NCBI GenBank assembly: GCA_946902875.1
Contig: OX336350.1
Coordinates: 20,326,048 to 20,390,047 of the forward strand
From: Nematopogon swammerdamellus
Taxonomy: Eukaryota > Arthropoda > Insecta > Lepidoptera > Adelidae
Reading direction: 5' to 3'
Length of the DNA: 64,000 nucleotides
Below, piece after piece: positions 22,801 to 36,800 of the stretch (position 1 is its first letter; the number at the start of each line of letters is the position of its first letter). Position numbers and translations under genes: made by a program. The notes beneath the pieces were generated by a model. The model did not search any database and had not been told where the DNA came from. It saw nothing but the letters and a program-made list of their open reading frames with translations.

Positions 22801-25800
22801 CTATTCAATCAGTGCATTTTGCAGTCGCATTTTGATGCTGTAGTACCGCGCTCTTAATGGTGCAGTGGCTTACTAGCTCGCGACTGTTGCAGGATCGACG
22901 ACGACAAGCGCGCTCGGATCGTGAGCGATTACATAGAGAAGAAGTCGGACGAGCCCAACAAGTACGCGGCGTCGCTGATCTCGCGCCGCCGCCGCCTGCG
23001 CCGCCCGCGCGCCAAGACCCGCAAGCAGAAAGAGAAGGAGCTGAGGTAACTTCGTTATTGTTAATGTTTTTTTCTTGTCTTTATACAGTAATAGGGGGAG
23101 TTCCCCTAAGTCCGGACAGCCCCTAGCGCCGGACACTAGGCATATCTAGCAAAGTAAAGACTCCAGGGAAGTCTCCGGTATGGCACCTACCTTCTCAGAG
23201 GTGATATTGGCTGGTCGGAGCATGCGCTTTGGCCCCTCCGACTCAGTCACCCATACCGGATTACATAAAAAAAAAAGAAGAAGACAATAATAATCATGTC
23301 TTACCGCGTTTCTAAGGATTCGGGGGAATGAGGCGCGGGGTATGTGTGGCGAAAATTTCAACGGGCTACTTATTACGGGTCAAGAGATACAGCCCTCGGA
23401 CAGACGGACGGACGAACGGACGGACGGACGGCGGCGGAGGCTTAGTAATAGGCTTCCGTACGGGATACGGAAACCTAAAAACGGACCATCGACACTGTAT
23501 AGAGGTCTTCCAGCATTGTCTAAAGCTAAAAAAAAAAATCGGGAATTTGACAGGAAAACAAAGTGGCGCGGGAAATTCAGAGTGGCCACTCGCTAGCCCC
23601 AACCTCGATTAACACCCTCCTCTACTGCCGATCGGCCCGGATATGTTCGGTGAGGCCATCGCAAGCTTATTTCCACACCTTCATCGGCGAAGCGAAGATG
23701 ACTTGAGAAAATCTCCATTCACATCGATAGTCATGTCCCATTCAAGCGTCTTCTAATGCGTTTGTGAAGAGCTTGGGTGAGATCGCATCCCCCTGCCTTA
23801 CACCTTTATCAAGGAGGTTTCTTTTTGGTGTTATCATAATTTGGGGTTTAGTTAGTTTACAATTAATTATTATTATTATTTATAGCACTAACAGCTTGAA
23901 GCTGATGCGTGCATATCATTCTTTTTTCTCTAGAGTGCACTTGTTTTTATTTTAATGATTTTTTTTTAGGCTATTTACATTCTATTAGTTAATTTTTTTC
24001 TTTTTTTTCTTTTTCTTTTATGTGTGTATCTAACTGGTTTTTAAATCCATTTACACTTTTAGCACTTATGACCTCCTGCGGTAGTTCGTTCCAAGAGTCT
24101 ACAACTCTGTTCACCAAGAAGTGTTTCCTCGGGTTAGAATGAAATGCTGAGCGGTTTAGCTTTAGAACTTTAATTTTATCTCATTATTATTTTTTTCTTT
24201 GTCCTGCGTAAAAAAAAATTTTTTTTATTCACTTCCGAACACTGATTTATTTTGTATAATTTTTATTGACCGGAGACAGCTGTACCGAGTCGCCCTTGTC
24301 AACATCGGGGCCCGTTGCCAGTAGGAGAAGATTTAAATTGAGCACGAGACTAGCGAGTGACCACTCTTGGTCTCTTGCTTGGAGGAAAATTGGAGAGGTG
24401 TATATCCAGCAGTGGACGCTTACACGCTGACTGAATGACTAACAAAAATATTGTAATGTGCTATGTAAACAATTGTTTTGTTGTATTGCACCGATCATTT
24501 TGTAGATCGAAAATAAGTTTCTATCTTCTAAGACAATTTGATACTCGCGCAGATTCCTGTCGATGGAACTGCAGAAGGGGCTGGCCGTGGGTGCCAACAG
24601 TGGGGAGCTGTTTGAGATGATGAATCTGCCCATACATGGCAAGAAAGTGGCCCAGGCCAGCTACTTCAAGGGACGCAGGAACATTAGAAAGGTAAACAAA
24701 TACATACGTAATGTTAATTAAATTAATTAACCTAATTTCCACGGAGACGACGGATCTCCACGTGCCATGATCCCGACACAACAATAACTTGCGGAATTAT
24801 GTTTGTCAGTTCTTCTTCGTATTGAAATTGAACTGTCGAAATCAAATTTTAGTCATATTCCAGAAATTAATCAATAAATATTACATAAAAATAAACATGT
24901 ATGACGTCTCTTACATACTCATAATGTTCTTCATACATGCTTATCTGTTACGGGTACTACACTCTTGACCCTTTGAGTTGATCTGGCTTTCGTAAAGAGG
25001 CCCATAAGATTTTCATTTCTCAATAGTAAAGATAGAGTTTCATCTTAGTATTACAATAAAAGTTTTAATTATATTTTCATTGAATGTAATTTTGATTTTG
25101 TATTGGATTGAGCAGTATCTTGATATCTTGAACCAGTTTATTGAATACAATAAATTATTTGAATGAAACAATATTGAAAACTTTAACTAGCAAATGGTAA
25201 TACTCTTGATCGATTGAATCTTGTTCGAATACTTAGAAACGTGGTAGTCGGTGTTGTGCTGTACGCAGCATAACACCGATTACTCTGCTTACCCCGATTG
25301 TCGGGATTCAGCGTGTGTGATATGTATGTATGTATGGTAATACTATGATATTGATTAAAAAGTTTTGCGATCGCAGGTGATAGACAAGAAATCGTTGGCT
25401 CGGAGTACCGTCATCGCAAATATGGAGGAGTGCGAGAGGAAGCGTCGGCTCGGCAGCACTCAACAGCAGCTGGTGAGCTAACGACCGATTTCGTCATCTT
25501 CGCCTAAAATTTAGCTGTCGTGTCAAATGTATGAGAAATGTCATTTTAACCAACCATTAACTTTGGCGAGAATTGACCAGAGATGGTGAAAATTGCCACA
25601 ACCTTCTGTCTCACAGAAAATAAATAAGAAACTTTAATTTTTGTCTTTCGCACTCAAAACCGGTCAGTCAGCCGACGAGTCGATGCAACCCCCAATGTAA
25701 TTTATGTCACTTAATCTGTCGTCTCGGGACATATCGAGTTAGTGGTACCGATGTGTAGCTAAATAATTCTACTTTATACTTTATCTCTTTCAAATAAACA

Positions 25801-28800
25801 CGGCTAAGTGAGATAGAAGGAAAACATTCTTTATGAAAACAAACTTTATGAAAAGCTGCCTCAGTCCCTAAAAGTGATTGAGAGTAATATTGTTTTTAGG
25901 TGCCGAATAAAGGACTTACTGTTAAACAAACCTTATTACAAGGTAACTGAATACCTTAATGACGAATTTAATGATTAATTTATTGTACAGTTTATTGTAT
26001 AAGTATTTGACTATTTTTATTTGAGCATATTTGTGTGACCGATCGTCATTGACGAACTATTGACGAGTAATGTAAATGACCACCATGTACCAAACATAAT
26101 TTTTATATGTGTGTGAAATTTTACATTACAATAAATAAATACAATACAATATAAACAGCAAGGTGTGCTGTGCAGTGCGAGCACCTGGGCTGCATGAGCA
26201 CCGTGAAGGCGATCGTGATCAACAGCCAGCTGTGCCTCGAGTATGACTTCCAGCAGAACATGCCCGTCGTCGCTGTCCACCGCGCGTTCACCGGCGTCAT
26301 GAAGGCTCATCAGGTATTCAGTACATGATTATTTTGTGCAGGTTGAATTGAAAATTCACTCTCAATTCAGATTCAGTTATCGATTTAAAATATAAAATAA
26401 AAATAAAAATAAAATATCGAAGAACACACTAAGTTCAATCAAGGGATACTTTTTACTTTTTTATTTATTTATACACGGTGAACAAAAAACCTGTCGAACA
26501 CCCGAAGGCAGGAAGTACAGTTTCAGATACTGAATCGGATAGGCTAGTTTTTTTTTAAATTTTGGACAAAAATTTTCAATAAAAAAATTGAATTAGTATC
26601 ACGACCGTTTACTTCTAATGCAAAATTATCTAGGAGGCGCGGCGGCGAGGCGGCGGCGCGCGCGAGACACAAAGCGCCTCGCCGCCAGTGTCATAAATTA
26701 TCTTGAGGCGGCACGAATGAAGTGAAGGCGAGAGCGTGTTCTTATGTCTTTAGTGAAATTCTTTGTAAAATAATTTGCCGATTTTAATATTTTTTTTGTC
26801 TTCTGTACTGAAAATGAAGTCCGTAAGTGCTTTGAGGTCAGTTAGTGTGCAACAAACTATTATTTTGTATACCTAATAAGTTTTACAATATTACCTAGGT
26901 AGTTACCTAGAAGACTGATATCACGTGCTTAAGACATATGGTAGTAGGGTTTAACTTCACATCACTGTTATGATGGCATGCAGACATAATTTAGTTATTT
27001 AAAGACATCTTGATACTTAGGAATAATTGAAAAAGGGCATATTTTCATATAAATTTCGAAAAAAAAACTAGCCTATCCGATTCAGTATCTGAAACTGTAC
27101 TTCCTGCCTTCGGGTGTTCGACAGGTTTTTGGTTCACCGTGTATATTTATCATTTTAGACAGGCAGCCTTGGCTGATAACGTCTAAATCCAGTTAAAATT
27201 TGTTGTTTTTGTCATTATTTTGGATTTTTTGAATTTTTTATTTAATTATTGTTCTTGATTTTTCTATAACTTTACCATACAATTGAATGCGCAATAAGTC
27301 GAAGGCACTGTGTGTGTTAATATCATACTCGGTTGCAGTGCGAGGGAGTGAAGTTCATGTGGGATGCATCGTTCGAGACCCTGGAGCGCATCAACTCCGG
27401 ACACCAAGGCGGGGGCTGCATCCTCGCGCACTGCATGGGCCTCGGCAAGACTCTCCAGGTAATGTTCCTTTCCTTTATTGTGTACCCTGTCATGGTTGGT
27501 TACATCATCTGCAAGATCCTTGTTGGGCGCCAATTACACCTTGGTGGACTAGGCAATGGGCTGAGAACATGAGTGTAACAGGCAAACCATCTAAGGTAGA
27601 AAGTCATTACACCTTGGTGAACTAGGCAATGGGCTGAGAACATGAGTGTAACAGGCAAACCATCTAAGGTAGAAAGTCATTACACCTTGGTGAACTAGGC
27701 AATGGGCTGAGAACATGAGTGTAACAGGCAAACCATCTAAGGTAGAAAGTCATTACACCTTGGTGAACTAGGTACTGGGCTAACGTCGCCATGAGTGTAG
27801 CAGGCAAACAATTTTAAGTTTTTTTTTTTTTTTTTATCGAAACTGACACGGTTGGCTACATCACCTACAACATCCGTGATGTCAGCCCATAACACCGGGT
27901 GAACTTGGTGCCACGTCAGTGCTTCCCTTCGGTCGTGCCGGCTACACTGAACTGGACGGAAAAAACTAACTATTTACATAGCCGTTTCGACCGACCTTTC
28001 ATTCAGTGCGGTGGTACCAACCCGGGTGGGTTAAACCCTACCACCTAGTAATATAAGAAGGGAGTCATATTCCTTAGTCGCCTGTAGTTATAAAATAAAA
28101 ATTGATTTTTTTTAATTTAAATGTACAGTGGTGGCCATATAATTAAGAACGATATTTAGTTAGAGGAAATTTTTAATAAAGCATGTCGTAATTTTTTGTG
28201 TTTCTTCTCAGAAGTAATTTGTTGTTCTATGAAATGGGTATGTGGATAAAGCAAACTGAATTATGAATGCAGATATAAAATCAAACGTGGGATTTTTTAA
28301 TAAAGCACATTTATTTTGAACACTAAAAAATTTACGTATAAATGAGGTGGACAAATAATTAAGAACGATAAGTAAACTGTTCAAAAATTTTATCAGGTTG
28401 AACTTGAAGTCAATAAATTTATATTAAAGTAAGATCATTTACATTGTAGAAGAGAAGATACTACTTCCTTGATCTAACTTAATACTTAGTGGCATGTCCA
28501 CGGCTCTTAATTACAGCCTTAAACCGGCGAGGCATTGAGTCTATCAATTTTTGACATTTTTCAAGAGAAAGAGCGTTCCATTCTTCCAAAAAAACGTCGT
28601 ACAGTTCTCTTAAATTGCCACATTGTCTATTTGATACCTTTTTCTTGACTTCGTACCAAAGATGTTCTATAGGATTTAAATCCGGGCTGTTAGCTGGCCA
28701 ATCTAAGACAGAAAGAGTTTGTGAGTCGAGGAATTCCTTCACCGACCGAGCAGTATGCTTTGGGTCGTTGTCGTGCTGGAATGTCCAAATGACCGGAAGT

Positions 28801-30793
28801 ACATCTTCAGCATAGGGTAACATTGTTTCCTCCAGTATATCTTTGTATTGATACTGATCCATGTTGCCTTCTATGAGCCTAGCAGGCCCGACTCCATGAC
28901 CAGAAAAGTACCCCCAAATTTTCACGTTTCCACCGCCATGCTTTAATGTAACTCTTGTGAACTTGGGGTCGAATGCTTTATTCGCAGGGCGTCGTACATA
29001 TTGTCTTCCATCAGAGCACACCCTGTTTATTTTAGTTTCATCAGAAAAAAGAACATTTTTCCACTGTCTAACTGTCCAGTTTTCATATCTTCTTGCAAAT
29101 GCGATACGGACTTGCCTATGGCCAAAGACATTAAACCCACCTATGGCGCAATGTCAACATGGGTACTTTCCGTGCTATCCTTCGGAATAACTTCTCTTCT
29201 ACTAAACGCCTTCGGATAGTGCGTGCCGAGATTGCTGAGGGTTTGTTTTCGCCAAAAACATCTTTTTTTATTTCATTGGACCCTTTCAACGGAATTTTTT
29301 TAGCCAAGCGAACGATGTTTCTATCTTCTCGACGAGATGTCTTCCTCTGTTTAGGCGCGCGCGGTATATTTGAAGTAGTTTGATACATATTGAAATGCTT
29401 CACAGCGTGGAAAACTATTGTTTTTGAACATTGCAGATGGTCTGCTATCTTTTTATACGACCAGTTGTTCTCGCGAAGTCTTATTATAACTTCTCTTAAA
29501 GGTTGATCACAACTTTTATTTTTTCCCATCGTTTTATGAAATAAACACGTTTTAGTATTCTTACAGCAACAAATGGCGCCAACATTATACAAAAAGTGAC
29601 ATAGCACAAAGTGTTCTAAATTAAAATTATGATTAAAAATAAATTAATCTGCGTTCTTAATTATGTGACCAGCCTGCATGTATAGTACTATGGGTTCAGA
29701 TGTTAGGTTCATGTATTGTATATACAATTTCATAGTTTTTTTTTAATTGCTTGTGTATAATGAATGCACAAATAGTATGTAAGTATTTTGCCATACCACA
29801 AAAAATTAAAGAAAATTTATCCAATATGTTATGCAACTTTGTTTGAAAAAAATCTGTTCTTAAAATAATCGTTCTTAATTATATGGCCACCACTGTATAT
29901 GAACGTGAATGTGTAAAAAGTTGTGTCGCAGTTCCATATACAGGCTGTTGTAACGGCCAGTACATTAATTTTGCCAGAGCGATCCTCTTGTTTTTGTGAG
30001 ACAAAAAAGTACATAAAGGATTTTCTCTAGTGTCTAGTTTTCGAGATATTTTTGAAATTTATGTTTTCGTCAAGTGTAATTTAACACGCGCGGAGGGAGG
30101 GTGCTGGCGCGGGAACGGTCGGGGTCGAAAAACTCACGCCACGTCGCGGTCGGGCATCTCCTCGCTCCGCGCACTCGTCCTTGCTCGCTCGCTCACCGCG
30201 CGCCTTTCATTCCCATGTTCATGCAGAACATTAGATTCTTTTTACACTAAATTAATTAATTTGTTTGTATGATCCCAATAATCATTTTGGCGGCGCGGTA
30301 GGTCGCTGGATTTTGGAAAATTTATAAAAGTAGAAAGAGGCCTATATCGGTTTGCACAAGGTGTCTGGCTGGTCCTATGCAATGCACAATATCCTAGGGG
30401 TAAAGAGTAAGGAAGGTGGGAAGACTCACCCTGATGGAGACTTCCTGGATTGCGCTGGTGGCCACCACGCTGTTCCTTCCTCTCCCGCAGGTTGTTGAAC
30501 GCTGCAGCCGCGGTGATGAAGATAGCGAAGCAGTCCCTTTGGGGTTTATATCTCCGAGCATACACAGTACTTGGCGAAGTACTCAGAATCTGGGTAACGA
30601 ACGACCCGGCGGTAGCGTGGTATGATTTTGGCGGGAAGGGCTACGACGACAGTAACGGTCCGCGCGTAGCAAGGCGAATTTGCACACTGAAAGCCTTTTC
30701 AGTTCATTTTCGACAGCACTTGCTGTCAGTCTTCGCTCCATCAGGTGGGAGAGAGAGAGAGACAGGTGTATGGGGGGGAACAAGGATAGGACT

Positions 30794-30834
<41 letters not shown>

Positions 30835-33800
30835 TTTGTTACTGCAATCTGTCTGTGAGCCGACATTCATCAGTAGTTGTGCATTTGAAATAGGTCTTGT
30901 ATGGTAAGTGTCCATTGACAGTTCCATATACTTTATTCTCAGTCATTTCACTCTGTGATGAGATCTTGAGGTGCTCTTCTTTTCAATCTGTTGAAAACTT
31001 TCCTAGAAGCCATCAACTCGGTTGCCAGCTTGTTTGGGTGCCTTTCGACTCTTTTTTTGTATGCCTCAGTTCTGGCTTTTGCTTCCTTCTTTACAGTTGG
31101 AATCTCAAGGTCCCGATGCAGCTGATTATTGGTGACATACCAAGGTGCGTCAACAACCATACGAAGGGTTTTTGATTGGAACCGCTGTAGGATTTCGAGG
31201 TTTGAATTGGCCGCAGTGCCCCATAGTTGAATACCGTAGCACCAAATAGGTTTGAGGATACATTTGTACAGCAACAATTTGTTTTCCATGGAGAGTTGAG
31301 ATTTACGGCACAGCAGCCAGTAAAGTTTTCTGAGTTGTTGGCTCAGCGCTTTCCGTTTTGTGAATATGTGCTTTCTCCAAGTAAGACGTCTGTCCAAGTA
31401 TAGTCCCAAGTATCTAGCATCGTCCGCTTGGGGGATTTCAACTCCATTTAATGTTACCGGCGGACATGTGTCACGTCTAATGGTGAAGGTCACTTGTACA
31501 GATTTGGTTTCATTGGCCTTGATACGCCAATCTTTTAGCCATGCAGATATGTTATTTAGGCTCCTCTGCAGCATGCGAGATGCCTCAACAGGGTCCACGT
31601 GAACAGCCAAAGCAGCTGTGTCATCTGCAAACGTCCCCATCAGGACGTCGTGAGTCAGTGGGAGGTCGGAGGTATATAACAGGTAGAGTACTGGGCCCAT
31701 CACGCTTCCCTGTGGAACACCCGCTTGGATGTTGTGCAGGCTGGTTGTATCTTCACCCTGCTTTACAAAGAAGTGCCTATTATTTAGGTATGATTTTATG
31801 AATATGTAATAGTTTATTGGCAAGGTCTTTTTTATTTTAAAAAGGAGGCCATCATGCCAGACACGGTCGAAAGCCTGGGATATATCAAGGAATGCCGCAG
31901 AGCAGTACTCCTTCCTTTCGAAAGTTATGTTTATCTTTTCAACAAGCCTATGTATTTGTTCAATTGTTCCATGGCCTTCGCGGAATCCAAACTGATGGTC
32001 TGGAATCAGTTCATTTTTGTCTATGATTGGCTTCAGTCTCCTTAGAAACAAGGTTTCCAGAATTTTAGATGGAATTGGTAGCAGACTAATTGGACGATAT
32101 GATTTGACATCTTCAGGGCTTTTCCCCGGCTTAGGGACCATAATAATTTGCGCCACCTTCCATTGAAGTGGGACATAACATCGGACTAGAATAGCGTTGT
32201 ATAGCTCAGTTAAAAAGATAAAACCCTCTTCTGGTAGTTCCTTCATAATTTTCGCAGTAATTAGGTCATATCCAGGAGCTTTATGTTGTGCGAGTTTTTG
32301 TATGACATATTTTACCTCGTTTTTGGCGAATTTCTTTATGGGTAGGTCTAGTTGATGTGTTTGTCTTAGATAGTCAGTAACTGATATTCCTGTCTCAGGT
32401 GATCCCGTGTTTGGATTTGGTGTGAACACTTCTTCCAGGTGAGTGGCAAATGTTTCAGCCTTTTCAGCATCGCTGGAAGCCCAAGCATTGTCCCTTTTAC
32501 GTATTGGAGGTTGAAAAGCAGTAGGTCTTTTAAGCTTTTTTGTTGCCTTCCAAAGAGAATAATCTGTGGCTTTTGTCGCGTCCAAGTTCTTCATATAGGT
32601 TTCAATTCCTTGGTTCCGGTCATCCTCTAGCAGTTGTTTCAGCTGAGCGGTTAAGGCGTTTAGGCGTGTTTTGTCCTCAGGGAATCTGGTCTGCTGCCAG
32701 CGTTTTCTGGCTTGGCGTTTCTTTGCTAGCATTTCCCGTATTGTCATGGGACATTGAACTGAGCTTAATTTAGAGCTGCTTGGCATGGAATTCCAGGATG
32801 ACTGTTGAACGCAATTATTGAAGAATTCGACTGCGTCTTCGATGTCATTCTCAGACTTTAGTGGTAATTTCACATTAAGACCTTCTGCACACAGTTTTTG
32901 AAAAAAGGGCCAGTCAGTTTTATTATTGTGGAGACGGCATGTTTTGGCCACTTGGTTAATTTGTCTGCTTATTGTAACAAAAACTGGAGAGTGATCAGAT
33001 GAGAGTTCTGTACTTGATTTGCACGTCATGTAATTATTTGCAATGCCTTTGGTCACACAGAAGTCTATTAAGTCAGGGATCTTCTTTATATCTGTAGGCC
33101 AGTATGTTGGCTCCCCAGTTGACACAACACGGAGATAGTTTGCATGGATGGCATTAAGGAGCTGGCGACCTTTAGTGGTTATTAAGCGTGAGCCCCACAC
33201 TGTGTGCTTAGCATTGTAATCTCCTCCAGCTATGAACCTGTGGCCCAGAGATTTAAAGAAAGTTCCATAGTCTTCACTTCTGATGTTGTGTTTGGGTGGG
33301 CTGTAGACGGCTGATACGGTTATCGATCCTTTCCAATCTTGTACAACTATGCTTGTTGCTTGTATTTCATTTGTACAATATTGTTCTAACTGATAATGTT
33401 TAATGTTATTTTTTATCAGGATAGCCGTCCCACCATGTGCAGTTCCATCTGGGTGATCTGTATGATAAAATTTGTAATTCGGCATGATAAGGAAACTCCT
33501 TTTTGTAAAATGGGTTTCGGATACTAGTAAGATATCCACTTTGTTAAGCTCGAGAAAAGATTTTACCTCTAGGGTATGTTGTGACAGCCCATTTGCATTC
33601 CATACAACTAATTTGAGTTGATCGAATTTTGTGATAAATTAGTTGTGAGCTTCAAAAGGAGATTTGTTATAGTGGACATCTGTAGCATTATCTGCTTAAA
33701 CATGTCAATTAGTGTGGCATTTGCATTATTCACAGTTGGAGGGAGGTTTTCATCAAGGGCTTTGTCGTTTGGAGGAGGAAGATTCGTTTTTATTGCTTGG

Positions 33801-36800
33801 GCAAATGTCAAATTTGGGGTCCTTGTATGGTTGCTTATTAGGTTTTCTGAGCCTGTTTCTTTTGGCTGGCTTTTTGATAAAAAGATATTTCTCATCGGTG
33901 GGAATTTAGATTTTTGGAGTTCTCTGTACACTGAACACCCCTTATAATTTGCTGGATGATTTCCATCACACAATACACATTTCACCGAGTCTGATCTACC
34001 CTTTCTTGCACAGTTAGCTGAACTGTGGTTTCCAGCGCACTTGATACATTTTGGTTGACGTCGACAGTAGGTTTTGGTGTGACCATATTGTTGGCAATTA
34101 GCGCATTGAGGAAGTTCGCGTTTAGGTCGCGGTGGTTCAAAGCTAATACGACAGTGCAGTAAGTTTTTAACCTCATAAATAGATTTGTTATTGCTTTGAG
34201 GTTGGAGTTCTATGATGAAGATAGGGAGTGGATTTTTTGTTATTCTTTGCTTTATGTTCCAAATGTTAGTGGTGATGTGTCCGAGCTCCTCGAGTGCACT
34301 TTTTATTTCATCCATATCAGTTGAGTGGTGCATATTCTTTAATACAACCTTAAAACTTCTTTCTTGTTTCGGTTTGTAAGTATAAAATTCAGTTTCTTTT
34401 AATTCTAGTTGTTTTATAATGGTTGTATAGTCTTCAGAAGTTTTCGGTTGGATTCTGACTTGTTCGTTGCGTAGCACCTTGATTTCGTATCTGCTATTTA
34501 TGTGGTCATTAAGCAGTTGTATTAGTGGCTGTATGTTACTGACCTTGTCCACAAATATAGGTGGTGGCTTCGATGGTCTCTCTATGGGTTCCGTGTTTGT
34601 CTCTTCTTCATTTTCTATATCGAGGCTGGCAAACCTATTTGAGGTCTGTATTGGTTGGCTCAGCCAGTAGGCACTCAATTCAGATTGTTTCCGCTAGGTT
34701 AAAGTACATTACACAAGACCATACAGCCATCGATTGCGCGAGAGCATTCGGCCTAACCACATTTCTTAAATTGAATGTAGTGACCGTTACAACACCCTGT
34801 ATAAGTGTATAGTATTGAGGTCCCGATTTTTTTTTATGGAGAACTATCACGGGTGGCTGTTCTCGTGAGAGTCGAGCCCGTCGTGTTTCCCTCAGAAGAT
34901 CAACAACAACACTTCTTGCCAGGCGCCTCGCTAGCTATGAGACAGACAAAAATGTTACTAACGGAGCGTGTGTGGCGCAGGTGTTGGCGCTACTGCACAC
35001 GGTGATGACACACAAGCTGGTGGGCGTGAAGCGTGTGCTCGTCTGCTGCCCGCTCTCCACCGTACTCAACTGGGTCGACGAGATACACAAGTGGATGGGG
35101 CCCGTCACCAACAAAATTAAGGTGACAAACTTGTTTAGGTTTTTAGGGTTCCGTATAAAATAAAAGTGAGAATGAAGTCCACTCATGACTACATCAATAA
35201 TGATATGCAATCCCGCCGTCCCCTTTCCACCTCACCGCGCGTACTGGGCAGGTATTGCATCCCTACACGCTGGACTTACTGCGGATGAGTACCAATAGGT
35301 TCTGCAGATCTTTCCTCTACAGAACTCTGGAACGCTCTCCCTGCCCATATATTTCCCCCCAAGTACAGTCTCGGGTCCTTCAAGTGGGGCGCGAATGGGT
35401 ACCTGTCAGGCCGACATCGCATTTGCAACCTCCGCATACGACCGAATGTCCTTAATGAAAAATTATTGAAAAATTATAAACCCATGACAACGCATCACCA
35501 TTTGACATATTAATCTTACATGTATATAAACATTTTTATCTGACGACGACAATAGGTTGAAATATAATAATAAATATGTGTTTTTTTTAATGGTTTTATA
35601 CATAACTAGCTGTTGCCCGCGGCTTCGCTCGCGTGAAATTCGTATTTCAAAGAAGAATCTAAGTAACTAAGGGCGAGGCCGAAGGCCGAGCTGCGTTCAG
35701 GTAAACGATAAATCTTCTCAAATAAAGTAAGCAACTAACGGCGAAGCCGAAGGCCCAGCTGCATCCTGGAAGACAATAAACCTTCACGAAGAAAGTAAAT
35801 AACTAAGGGCGAGGCCGAAGGCCGAGCTGCGTTCAGGAAGACGATAAACCTTTTCGAAGAAAGTAAGTAACTAAGGGCGAGGCCGAAGGCCGAGCTGCGT
35901 TCAGGTAAACCAAAAACCCTCTTCTGCCTTCGGACCTCGCCTTAAATAACTTCCTTTCTTCGATAGCATATAATATCGTTTACTCCATCTATTTATTTAA
36001 TAAAATATATAAAAAAGTAATATTAATAACTAAATAATTAAAACCTACCTAACAAACATTAAAATAACTATACGTCATTGCATAAAAGGGGCGTTTTCAA
36101 ATGTTCCTAGAACACTTACGGCATTACCCCGCTGGATGGCAAAGCTTACCGTTTGAATGAAGTAGGCCCTTGATTGCGGGACACCAGTTGCGTCCACCAG
36201 CAAAGACCCAAGCCTCTTCGCGAAGCTTTTGGCTTCAATGACTGCTCCACGGACCAAGGGTTTCAACCGCAAACGCAACAAATTCGAAATCTTGAATTTT
36301 ATATCTATAATATTTATTGCGTTTGAGGCTGTCCGCCCAGGCCTCGGCCGCGCCGGCCGGTCTTGAAGATGCCCGAACGTGACTTGGAGCCAATGTGAGA
36401 ACACAAATGGCGTCCCACATCAAAGACCTACCCTTGGCCCATGGAACTAAGGTGATACCATCGGGCCTCTTGCCATCCAGCCGGGAATAATCGCAAGGTT
36501 TTAGGATGCACGGTATGTTTGCCGTCAGAAGCGTGGACTTTATAATAAAATTTAAATTAATTTAACTCAATCTTAATATCACTTAGTTACCTACTTTATT
36601 CGAGATGGTTTAGCTTCATCCAGAACGCAGCTCGGCCTTCGGCCTCGCCTTAGTTACTTACTTTCTTCAAGATGGTTTAGCTTTTTCCTGAACGCAGCTC
36701 GGCCCTCGGCCTCGCCCTTAGTTACTTCCTTTCTTCGAGATGATTTTTTATTTTTTAGAACGAAGCTCGGTCTTCGGCCTCTATGGTTTAATCGAGAAAG

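Larger units (their letters stand above)
28126..29895 (-). mobile_element. Tc1/mariner-type transposon with IR/DR ends, 1.77 kb
   Basis: Flanked by TA on both sides. Both ends carry CAGTGGTGGCCATATAATTA followed by AGAACGAT. Inner, imperfect copies of the same word lie ~215 bp inside each end (AAATAATTAAGAACGATAAG at ~28352; GCGTTCTTAATTATGTGACC at ~29651), the IR/DR layout. The transposase is on the minus strand and broken (see the two pseudogene parts). Confidence 0.92.
30797..34700 (-). mobile_element. Jockey-like LINE with ORF1 and ORF2, antisense in intron 9
   Basis: Minus-strand element with its poly-A tail as a T run at 30799-30830. Two long open frames follow each other (ORF1 34678-33608, ORF2 from ~33650 to 30948), overlapping slightly. 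The 5' boundary is uncertain (34.68-34.85 kb), and I could not identify a target-site duplication by eye. Confidence 0.85.
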
